A stretch of DNA of 6,554 nucleotides from NCBI GenBank assembly GCA_016932955.1, contig JAFGBV010000212.1, positions 1-6,554 on the forward strand. The letters are read 5' to 3'. The notes beneath the pieces are model-generated. The model did not search any database. It was not told the DNA's origin and saw only the letters and a list, made by a program, of their open reading frames with translations. The DNA is from Anaerolineales bacterium (GTDB lineage: Bacteria; Chloroflexota; Anaerolineae; Anaerolineales; UBA4823). Positions 1 through 5,436 of the stretch are shown here, one piece after another. Position 1 is the stretch's first letter; the number at the start of each line of letters is the position of its first letter. A program made the translations under genes and the position numbers.

Positions 1-1
1 G

Positions 2-67
2 ACGTATTTCAGCCTGGCGATGAGCCGTACGATCGCTTTTTTTGATCAATACTTGAAGGGTAAATAA
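2..67 (+). CDS. C-terminal end of an upstream gene, possibly alpha/beta-hydrolase (partial)
   Basis: The frame starting at base 2 is open from the window edge to a TAA at 65-67. It reads as a short amphipathic tail containing SRTIAFFDQYLKGK. A closing helix with FFD/FF-x-x-YL followed by a short basic end is common in dienelactone-hydrolase and peptidase-S9-like alpha/beta-hydrolases, so that family is a tentative suggestion. The catalytic part lies outside the window. Frame 1 is also open, as far as a TGA at 43-45, and cannot be excluded; frame 2 is preferred because its sequence looks like a natural protein terminus. The next gene starts 83 bp downstream behind its own promoter, so the two need not be co-transcribed. 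Confidence 0.45.
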   Translation, partial: TYFSLAMSRTIAFFDQYLKGK

Positions 68-84
68 GAAGGCTTCCCGAGGGG

Positions 85-113
85 TAAACAGAGCGAATAA
101 ACTGCTATATAAT
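85..113 (+). promoter_or_regulatory. Predicted sigma70-type promoter of the PPK2 gene
   Basis: A perfect TATAAT -10 box lies at 108-113. A 4/6 match to the -35 consensus (TAAACA) lies at 85-90, with a 17-bp spacer. The start point would fall near 120, giving an A-rich leader of about 30 nt that ends in AAGGAG at 139-144, six bases before the ATG at 151. This stretch is clearly more AT-rich than the flanking genes. It is a pattern match only. Confidence 0.55.
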
Positions 114-150
114 CTCCTTTATAAAAAAACTCAAATATAAGGAGAAGAAC

Positions 151-978
151 ATGACCGATGTCAAGTGGCAGCGTTACCTGGTGCGACCCGATCAGAAAAT
201 CGACCTGGCTGAATGGGAGGCACAAGCCACGGATGCCTGGGTGGGAGACAGGGAGACAGCAGAGCAGCGGCTTTTGCAATTGAATGCTGAATTAGAGGCG
301 CTGCAGGAGCTTCTCTTTGCCGAAGCCAAGCACAAAGTATTGATCGTGCTGCAGGGCATGGATACGAGCGGGAAGGATGGGGTGATACGGCGGGTGTTCG
401 AGGGCGTGAACCCGCAAGGGGTGCGCGTGGCACCGTTCAAAGTGCCCACTGCCCCCGAGCTGGCGCGTGATTACTTGTGGCGCGTGCACCAACAGGTGCC
501 AGGGCGGGGGGAAATCGTGATCTTCAATCGCAGCCACTACGAGGATGTGTTGGTGGTGCGCGTGCACAACCTGGTGCCGCCGGAGCAGTGGAAGCAACGC
601 TACGAGCAGATCAATGACTTTGAGCAGTTGCTGGTTGAAGAAGGCACCACGATCCTGAAGTTCTTCCTGCACATTGATTTGGGGGAGCAGCGTGAGCGCT
701 TGCTGAGCCGCCTGGATGAGCCTGCCAAACGGTGGAAATTCAGCCCTGGCGATCTGAAGGAGCGCAAACTGTGGGGTGAATATCAGGAGGCCTACGAGGC
801 TGTTTTGAATAAGACCAGCCGGAAGAAAGCACCCTGGATCATTGTGCCTTCCAACCGCAAGTGGTACCGGGATCTGGTCATCTCGGCGGCGTTGGTAGAA
901 ACCTTGCAGGGGCTAAAGATGGAATATCCCCAGCCGGCTGAAAATCTGGATGCTTATCGCAGCGAGTTGAGCGGATGA
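151..978 (+). CDS. ppk2: PPK2 family polyphosphate kinase (class III-like)
   Basis: A cytoplasmic enzyme of 275 residues that transfers phosphate between inorganic polyphosphate and nucleotides. The Walker A loop GMDTSGKDG is at residues 69-77. The Walker B region EIVIFNRSHYEDVL is at about 121-134, and the basic lid segment around KRWKFSPGDLKERK at about 193-206. The run VNPQGVRVAPFKVPT (86-100) followed by DYLWRVH (107-113) is typical of the single-domain PPK2 group whose class III members phosphorylate both AMP and ADP from polyphosphate. Assignment to class III, and so the AMP-to-ATP reaction, is inferred from overall resemblance. Length is normal for a one-domain PPK2. The start is supported by AAGGAG at 139-144. 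It has its own promoter and converges on the thioredoxin gene with 20 bp between stop codons. A polyphosphate:ADP or GDP kinase is the main alternative. Confidence 0.93.
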   Translation: MTDVKWQRYLVRPDQKIDLAEWEAQATDAWVGDRETAEQRLLQLNAELEALQELLFAEAKHKVLIVLQGMDTSGKDGVIRRVFEGVNPQGVRVAPFKVPTAPELARDYLWRVHQQVPGRGEIVIFNRSHYEDVLVVRVHNLVPPEQWKQRYEQINDFEQLLVEEGTTILKFFLHIDLGEQRERLLSRLDEPAKRWKFSPGDLKERKLWGEYQEAYEAVLNKTSRKKAPWIIVPSNRKWYRDLVISAALVETLQGLKMEYPQPAENLDAYRSELSG

Positions 979-998
979 GCTAGCTTTTCAGCCTGGAT

Positions 999-1829
999 TT
1001 AGAACAGGATCGAGGACAGCTCGCGCCGGTAAGCGGGGGTAAGCGGGTTATCATCGCCGAGGGTCTCAAAAAGAGCCAGCACGACGCGGCGCACTTCACC
1101 GCTGCGGTAATGCTTGTCCTGGCGCAAAATGTCGAGCATGCCGTCGATGGCGGCGGCGGGATTGCCGCGCAGGACTAGCCGCAGGGCGTTAAGGTAGGCA
1201 GCTTCGAGGGGGTCGTCGCTGTAAGCGGGGGCTTTCTGCGCATAGGCAAGGGCTTCGATCAGGGGACGGAGGGCTTCGCTGGCGGCGAACTCACGGCTGG
1301 CGGGAAAGGCATCTTGCAATTCGGACGCTTCATGGAGCCTGGCTTGCATCAATACGGCTTTGAGCAATCCGAGCAAGGCAGGAGGGTAGTCGGGAGATTT
1401 CTCAAGGAACTGGAGAAAGGACTTCTCGGCACCAGCCCAGTCGAGGGACTGGATCTGGCTGAAGCCCTTTTCCAGGGTCAGGTCAGTCTGGGATGGGGCG
1501 AGGGCACGCAAAAACTCACGCAGGCGCGGCTCGGGTTGGGCGCCGATGAACTCGGAGACGACCTGCCCATCGCGGAAGGCTTTCAAGTGGGGTATGCTGC
1601 GGATGTTGTAGTGCAGGGCGAGGTTGGGATTCTCGTCCACGTTCACCTTTGCTAGGCGGAAAGCGCCCTGCGCTTCTTGCGCCAGGCGTTCCAGCATGGG
1701 CGTAAGGGTCCTGCATGGCGCGCACCACTCAGCCCAAAAGTCGACCACTACAGGCGTATGGGAAGAATAGGCAACCACCTCGTACTCGAAATCACCCTCG
1801 GTAACTGTGATGATGTAGTTGGCAGACAT
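999..1829 (-). CDS. cnoX: Thioredoxin-TPR protein, CnoX/YbbN-like chaperone-redoxin
   Basis: A 276-residue cytoplasmic protein with an N-terminal thioredoxin fold (about 5-110) and a helical TPR-type C-terminal half (about 115-276). The thioredoxin active site WCAPC is at 35-39 and the cis-proline follows in SIPH (Pro80). The C-terminal half has the YbbN pattern: a DPLEAAYLNALRLVLRG block, then DNPLTPAYRRELSSILF as the terminus. Known family members hold unfolded or oxidised proteins and cooperate with GroEL. E. coli CnoX lacks the full CxxC, whereas this protein keeps both cysteines and could also reduce disulfides. An in-frame GTG at 1838 would add three residues, but GGAG (1838-1841) lies 8 nt before the ATG at 1829, so the ATG is chosen. 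It is the last gene of the minus-strand cluster, 19 nt after the orphan gene. No terminator is visible before the convergent PPK2 gene. Confidence 0.9.
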   Translation of the reverse strand: MSANYIITVTEGDFEYEVVAYSSHTPVVVDFWAEWCAPCRTLTPMLERLAQEAQGAFRLAKVNVDENPNLALHYNIRSIPHLKAFRDGQVVSEFIGAQPEPRLREFLRALAPSQTDLTLEKGFSQIQSLDWAGAEKSFLQFLEKSPDYPPALLGLLKAVLMQARLHEASELQDAFPASREFAASEALRPLIEALAYAQKAPAYSDDPLEAAYLNALRLVLRGNPAAAIDGMLDILRQDKHYRSGEVRRVVLALFETLGDDNPLTPAYRRELSSILF

Positions 1830-1848
1830 CTCATGCACTCCAAAGCAG

Positions 1849-2271
1849 CTATTCGTCGTCGGGGGAGATCATACCAGGCTGTTCGACGTCCAGCACCTCG
1901 CCGTGCACATTGATGCGCACGTGAAAACCCATCATGCCCATATATGCCCGTCCCTCTTCAGGGATGCCGGTTTGCATGACCATATCGAATTGTGCTTCGA
2001 CGTTTTTTAGCTGGTTCTCGAGCATGGCGCGCGAGAAGATATCATCCTGACCCAGCATCTTGGCAGCCTGCTCGGCGAGAGGACCTTCCTGGCCTCTCAT
2101 CATCTCTGCCATCAGGTTCAATACCTGGCGGTCGACCTGCTCGGAGGGGATGTGACGGCGGAATCCGGCATCGTCGACCACGTAGCAAGGTTCATCACCA
2201 ACGTAGGCAACCTCAACGGGATGGTCAAACTCATCGATCACTAAACCGGCAAATAAGGCCTGGCGGGGCAT
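1849..2271 (-). CDS. Unrecognised Met-rich acidic 140-residue protein
   Basis: I do not recognise this family. The protein has no signal peptide or membrane segment and is probably cytoplasmic. Residues about 6-45 look beta-rich (AGLVIDEF, VEVAYVGDEPCYVVDD, FRRHIP). Residues 45-98 look helical. Residues 109-131 look beta-rich again (AYMGMMGFHVRINVHGEVLD), followed by a short acidic tail. Twelve of 140 residues are Met, including MAEMM (54-58), MVM (97-99) and MGMM (111-114). There is a single Cys at 29. The gene is surely real: its ATG is preceded by GAGGTG at 2277-2282, spacing 5 nt, and it sits 30 nt after the L,D-transpeptidase gene and 19 nt before the thioredoxin-TPR gene. That position suggests a partner or client of the redox/chaperone protein, which is inference only. 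Confidence 0.85.
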   Translation of the reverse strand: MPRQALFAGLVIDEFDHPVEVAYVGDEPCYVVDDAGFRRHIPSEQVDRQVLNLMAEMMRGQEGPLAEQAAKMLGQDDIFSRAMLENQLKNVEAQFDMVMQTGIPEEGRAYMGMMGFHVRINVHGEVLDVEQPGMISPDDE

Positions 2272-2288
2272 GCAATCACCTCGCTTTA

Positions 2289-2318
2289 ACTATACCAGCA
2301 TTTAACCGATTATGTCTA
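2289..2318 (-). promoter_or_regulatory. Possible internal promoter for the orphan-thioredoxin pair
   Basis: Read on the minus strand, TAGACA (2313-2318, 5/6 to the -35 consensus) and TATAGT (2289-2294, 5/6 to the -10 consensus) are separated by 18 bp. The element overlaps the last codons of the L,D-transpeptidase gene. The predicted start near 2282 would place the GAGGTG ribosome site at the very 5' end of the transcript. It would let the two cytoplasmic genes be expressed apart from the wall genes. Confidence 0.4.
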
Positions 2319-3435
2319 CTGCTGTTCCGCCGGGCTCGTAGGTGTGCGACTGGTCAGCAGGCACCACGGGCAAAGTCCAGCGGTACAGCCACTGAGCGGC
2401 CTTGGGCGAGAGGTTGATGCAGCCATGGCTGCGCGGCCGCCCATAATTATTATGCCAATAAGTGCCGTGAAAGGCAATACCATCTTCGGTGATATATGAA
2501 TTCCAGGGCACGCCGGGCAGGTCGTAGCCGTTGGCAGCCAGGTTGCCGCGGGCCATGTGGCGGGAGGGGCGCTTGCGGAAGATTTCCCGGCGCCCGGTGG
2601 GTGTTTCGTAGTTGCCGTCGCGGAATTTCCCGCCCGTGGCGACGCGAGCCATGTAAACCGGCTCATCGTATTCATAGGCGATCAAAACCTGCTCGGGTAG
2701 ATGGACTTCCACGCGTTTGAATAGCTTGGAAACCTGGGGAGAGAGCGGGGATATCTCCTCCACTGGAAGGATGCGCAGGTGGGGAGCTGGGACGTAGAAG
2801 ATGTATTCCCACTTATCATCGAGAATGACATACCAGGGTTCACCACTGGAATCGTGGACGGTGCGAATGACCCAGTAGGTGGTCTGGTAATAGAAACGGT
2901 ATGCGACCGGCTCGTTGGAACCGAGCTTCCAGCGGGCGTCGGTGAAAGGCACGGTCACTTCTGCGAGAACGCCGCCCTCGGGAATTTCAGCCTGAACCGG
3001 GTTGTGCATGGTACGCACGGGCTGGATAGAGCCGGAGTGGGTGTAGCCTTCCTCACCCACTTCATACCAGACCTTGTTGTGGCTCTCGTCCTCGGGGTCA
3101 GTGCACAACGTGGCGCCGGTGATGGGGATGACCCGGTCACGCCAATAGGTCTGCACTTTGTTGCCCAGGGTCGAGGGGGTGTCATAGACCGTAATGTTGG
3201 CATCTAACACGCGTCCCTGCATGCCTTCTTCGACGGCGGTCATTGCGCCTAGCACTGCGGCAGCGTCGCCAGGATGTAGGGGTTTGGCGGGCAGCCTGGA
3301 GAAAGACCTATCGGCGCGGACCGGGTTCCCGGGCAAGAACAGGCTGAGGGCAAGGCCAAAGGACAGACCACTGAATTTCAGGAAATCGGCGCGGCTGAAC
3401 GATTGACGGTAAATTGGGGAGGAAGACTGAGTCAT
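2302..3435 (-). CDS. Exported L,D-transpeptidase (YkuD domain) with SH3-like N-terminal region
   Basis: A 377-residue exported enzyme expected to form or exchange 3-3 peptide cross-links in peptidoglycan. The N-terminus has SRADFLK (14-20) followed by a hydrophobic stretch (about 22-35) and a likely cleavage region near VRADR (about 39-43). It resembles a Tat signal but has RA where RR is usual. Residues about 73-225 look beta-rich and may hold SH3-like modules (GRVLDANITVYDTPS at 74-88). The YkuD catalytic domain occupies about 242-377, with the first His in FHGTYWH (His323) and the motif SHGCIN, catalytic Cys339 (codon 2419-2421). The ATG at 3433-3435 shares its A with the upstream gene's TGA (TGATG), indicating translational coupling. 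There is no clear ribosome site. An ATG at 3486 would overlap the upstream gene by 52 bases and also lacks a ribosome site. The neighbouring upstream gene is a paralogue. Confidence 0.9.
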   Translation of the reverse strand: MTQSSSPIYRQSFSRADFLKFSGLSFGLALSLFLPGNPVRADRSFSRLPAKPLHPGDAAAVLGAMTAVEEGMQGRVLDANITVYDTPSTLGNKVQTYWRDRVIPITGATLCTDPEDESHNKVWYEVGEEGYTHSGSIQPVRTMHNPVQAEIPEGGVLAEVTVPFTDARWKLGSNEPVAYRFYYQTTYWVIRTVHDSSGEPWYVILDDKWEYIFYVPAPHLRILPVEEISPLSPQVSKLFKRVEVHLPEQVLIAYEYDEPVYMARVATGGKFRDGNYETPTGRREIFRKRPSRHMARGNLAANGYDLPGVPWNSYITEDGIAFHGTYWHNNYGRPRSHGCINLSPKAAQWLYRWTLPVVPADQSHTYEPGGTAVDIIG

Positions 3436-4523
3436 CAGTAATGAATATTTACCAGTGTACCAAGCGAAGACCAATAAAACAACCATTCGGCATCATCCGT
3501 CTTCAGGTTGACGCAGCCGTGGCTCATGGGCGTACCAAAATTGCTGTGCCAGTAAGTGCCGTGCAGGGCATACCCTTCATAAAAGTACATCGTATAAGGG
3601 ACGCCGGGCAGGTAGTAATCAGGCCCCCACATCGGCGCGGACTCATACATTGCATAGATATTGTATTGCCCGGTGACGGTGGGATGCAGGTAGGTGCCGG
3701 TGGAAACAATGAAGGTTTGCAGTAGGTCGGTCCCTTCGTAGGCGTAGACAAGCTGTTTGCTCAAGTCAACGTCGATCCAGCGCTCATGCTGACCGACATC
3801 CGGCATATCCGCCGGCAAGGGATCTTTTGGTTTTTTGGTTTTGGTGGGCTCTGCGGTGGGTGTATCGGTGGGCAGGGCTGTGGGCGTGTCCGTGGGCAGC
3901 GGCGTGGCGGTTTCGGTTGGCAGGGCCGTGGGGGTATCAGTGGGCAGGGGCGTCAGGGAGGGTGTAACGGTGGGGGTGTCGCTGGGGAGCGGGGTATCGG
4001 TAGGCTTTTCCACCGCCAGCTCAATCAACGGCAAGCTTTGGGCGTAGGCTGGGATGTCAAATGAGTTCTGGAGGGGACCGATCGAGATTGCCACCAGCAG
4101 GAGACCAACGATCGCTACAATCAACGTCCACTGCAGGGTGGTGAACTGCAAGCCGCGATGGGCAGGGGCGGTCACAGGTACGGGCTGGGTGACAGGCAGG
4201 GCGAGGGCAGCTGAGGTGGCAGAGTGGCTCGCTTGAACGGGCGGGGGCGGCGGAGGCGCGTTCTGGCGCAAGCGCTTGACCGCCCAATGCATGCCCTTGC
4301 GGGCACGCTCGGATTGGGGTGCGATCTTGAGAGCGTGCTTTAAGTAATCCACACTGGCGCGGGGATTGGACACCGCGGCCAACCACAACCAGGCATCCTC
4401 ACGGTCTGGGGCAAGCAGAGCTGCCTTCTGTGCCCAATAGCGCGCCTGGTGGTGGTCGCCAGCCTGGTAGGCGCGCTGCGCGTTGCGCAGAGCCTGGCGG
4501 AGAAGGTCGCTATCGCCGGTCAT
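3435..4523 (-). CDS. Membrane-anchored L,D-transpeptidase with cytoplasmic TPR and Thr-Pro linker
   Basis: A 362-residue protein with four parts. Residues about 7-81 form TPR-like helices (NAQRAYQAGDHHQARYWAQK). A proline-rich stretch follows with six consecutive prolines (90-95). One transmembrane segment lies at about 129-151 (LIVAIVGLLLVAISIGPL). A Thr/Pro-rich linker (about 174-229) leads to a YkuD domain (about 246-362) with His321 in LHGTYWH and SHGCVN carrying catalytic Cys337 (codon 3513-3515). With no signal peptide before the TPR, the predicted topology is TPR inside and YkuD outside, the linker spanning part of the wall. The role is peptidoglycan 3-3 cross-linking or anchoring. The ATG at 4521-4523 overlaps the amidase stop as ATGA, so translation is probably coupled. 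A GTG at 4571 would overlap the amidase gene by 52 bases and is rejected. The stop overlaps the next gene's start as TGATG. Confidence 0.9.
   Translation of the reverse strand: MTGDSDLLRQALRNAQRAYQAGDHHQARYWAQKAALLAPDREDAWLWLAAVSNPRASVDYLKHALKIAPQSERARKGMHWAVKRLRQNAPPPPPPVQASHSATSAALALPVTQPVPVTAPAHRGLQFTTLQWTLIVAIVGLLLVAISIGPLQNSFDIPAYAQSLPLIELAVEKPTDTPLPSDTPTVTPSLTPLPTDTPTALPTETATPLPTDTPTALPTDTPTAEPTKTKKPKDPLPADMPDVGQHERWIDVDLSKQLVYAYEGTDLLQTFIVSTGTYLHPTVTGQYNIYAMYESAPMWGPDYYLPGVPYTMYFYEGYALHGTYWHSNFGTPMSHGCVNLKTDDAEWLFYWSSLGTLVNIHY
3852..3947 (-). repeat. Four imperfect 24-bp tandem repeats encoding the Thr-Pro linker
   Basis: Four consecutive 8-residue units with the pattern LPT[D/E]T[P/A]T[A/P] occupy residues 193-224 of the membrane-anchored L,D-transpeptidase. 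A degenerate fifth unit (EPTKTKKP) follows, and irregular Thr/Pro sequence precedes. On the plus strand this appears as recurring GTGGGCAG-type blocks. The repeat makes an extended linker whose unit number could vary by slippage. Confidence 0.8.
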
Positions 4524-5329
4524 GGGGTGTCCGTCACAGAGGGTGCGATGTCCTCGTTGAGGACATAACACAGGATGCCCGCTACGATGCCTTCGGCTAA
4601 CAGATCAGGCTGATTGATCAAGATCTCGCGGTCAGCATTCATGAAGCCTACTTCGATGATGGCGGCGGGGGTGCTGCGGTTGATCTCGTAGAAAGCGTGA
4701 TAATCGGTCATATCCCGGGTGACGCTGCCGGCGTGATAACTCATACCGGTGATGGCGGCATAACGGTCACGCATGCAGTTGGTCAGTCGGGTGGCTTGTT
4801 CGGGATAGGTGGTGGACATAGCGGGGGCAATCTTGAAGCCGGTGGCACCTTCGATGTAGACGCACGAGTCGGCATGGATGGAGACCAGGGCCATGCCCAG
4901 GTACCCGTTCAGACGGTTGTCAAATTCGGCGAGGAGATCCACCTCATACCCCTCATTCACCAATTTGTCGCGCACGCGGGTGGCGATGTCGAGGTTGATA
5001 TCCACTTCCTTAATGCCACCCAGCTCATCCGGACAAACCGCACCTACATCTTCGCCATTGCCAGAGTGCCCGGCGACGATGCCAATGACCGGGCGGGCGC
5101 GCGGGACCTGGGTGGGGTATTCGGTGGAGACACCGGTTGCCTGCAGCGCCAGGGCGAAATTGAGCTTCTCGGTCAGACTGCTGGGCAGGAGACCTGGCTC
5201 GGTCCAGGCGGTGAACAGGGTGGCGAGCAGAAAGGCTACGCCGAGGACGATCTGGAGCTGGTAGATCGCTCCGCGATTGGCCGGACGGGAGACAGGGATT
5301 TCGGGGGAAGGAGACTTATCTGAGTTCAT
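4520..5329 (-). CDS. Membrane-anchored N-acetylmuramoyl-L-alanine amidase (Amidase_3)
   Basis: A 269-residue zinc amidase that cleaves the bond between N-acetylmuramic acid and L-Ala. A short cytoplasmic tail is followed by one transmembrane segment (about 22-42, IYQLQIVLGVAFLLATLFTAW read loosely), which acts as an anchor or uncleaved signal. The catalytic domain begins at about 81. The family's zinc ligands and catalytic Glu can all be placed: His88 in AGHSG, Glu108 in IKEVDINLDIA, His152 in VSIHADS, and Glu226 in IIEVGFMN. The segment between DKLVNEGYEVDLL and SIHADS is short and lacks the usual TR..D..L..R...AN pattern. Four exported cysteines (99, 156, 185, 254) are unusual. The start is the ATG at 5329; a TTG at 5434 would run through the promoter. 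No ribosome site precedes the ATG and the transcript may be leaderless. It heads the wall-gene cluster. Confidence 0.9.
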   Translation of the reverse strand: MNSDKSPSPEIPVSRPANRGAIYQLQIVLGVAFLLATLFTAWTEPGLLPSSLTEKLNFALALQATGVSTEYPTQVPRARPVIGIVAGHSGNGEDVGAVCPDELGGIKEVDINLDIATRVRDKLVNEGYEVDLLAEFDNRLNGYLGMALVSIHADSCVYIEGATGFKIAPAMSTTYPEQATRLTNCMRDRYAAITGMSYHAGSVTRDMTDYHAFYEINRSTPAAIIEVGFMNADREILINQPDLLAEGIVAGILCYVLNEDIAPSVTDTP

Positions 5330-5337
5330 TGGTATTG

Positions 5338-5366
5338 ATACTACACTATTTTTGAAGAGATGACAA
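5338..5366 (-). promoter_or_regulatory. Predicted promoter of the amidase/L,D-transpeptidase operon
   Basis: On the minus strand TTGTCA (5361-5366, 5/6) and TAGTAT (5338-5343, 4/6) are spaced by 17 bp. The start point would lie near 5331, one or two bases before the amidase ATG at 5329. No Shine-Dalgarno sequence is present, so the predicted mRNA is leaderless or nearly so. The call depends on the -10 assignment, which is imperfect. Confidence 0.45.
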
Positions 5367-5389
5367 GAGAAAGGGCAGGTTGTTTTATC

Positions 5390-5418
5390 TTGACTAGCAT
5401 CTGTGATGATTGTATGAT
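5390..5418 (+). promoter_or_regulatory. Predicted promoter of the AMMECR1 gene
   Basis: TTGACT (5390-5395, 5/6) and TATGAT (5413-5418, 5/6) have an ideal 17-bp spacer. This is the best-matched promoter in the window. The start point would be near 5425, so the transcript would begin inside the purine-rich ribosome site at 5419-5430 and have a leader of about 12 nt. It points away from the amidase promoter, with 23 bp between the two -35 boxes. Confidence 0.6.
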
Positions 5419-5436
5419 GGAGGGGGAGGTGCAAAA

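Noticed and set aside
292..672. Minus-strand frames opposite the PPK2 gene
   Set aside because: They overlap the Walker motifs of PPK2 on the other strand, are rich in His/Leu/Pro, and have no start signals.
979..998. AGCTAGCT palindrome followed by T residues as a terminator between PPK2 and the thioredoxin gene
   Set aside because: The stem would be at most four base pairs with no loop, too short for an intrinsic terminator.
2779..3207. Plus-strand frame of 142 codons inside the exported L,D-transpeptidase gene
   Set aside because: Antisense to a well-supported gene, with no ribosome site or recognisable motif.
3436..3486. Upstream ATG at 3486 giving the exported L,D-transpeptidase a longer hydrophobic N-terminus
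   Set aside because: It would overlap the upstream gene by 52 bases without a ribosome site, whereas the TGATG overlap at 3433-3437 is a standard coupled start.
3852..3947. Regularly spaced repeats that could suggest a CRISPR array
   Set aside because: Units are directly contiguous with no unique spacers, imperfect, and in frame with a coding linker.
3786..4064. Gly-rich plus-strand frames with VGVSVGRAVG-type repeats
   Set aside because: They are the antisense readings of the Thr-Pro linker repeat in the L,D-transpeptidase; repetition comes from that linker, not from a separate gene.
4697..5323. Long plus-strand open frame of 208 codons opposite the amidase gene
   Set aside because: It is antisense to a gene with intact catalytic motifs. 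Its Gly/Val/Asp-rich, low-complexity product and lack of a ribosome site mark it as a shadow of GC-rich codon use.
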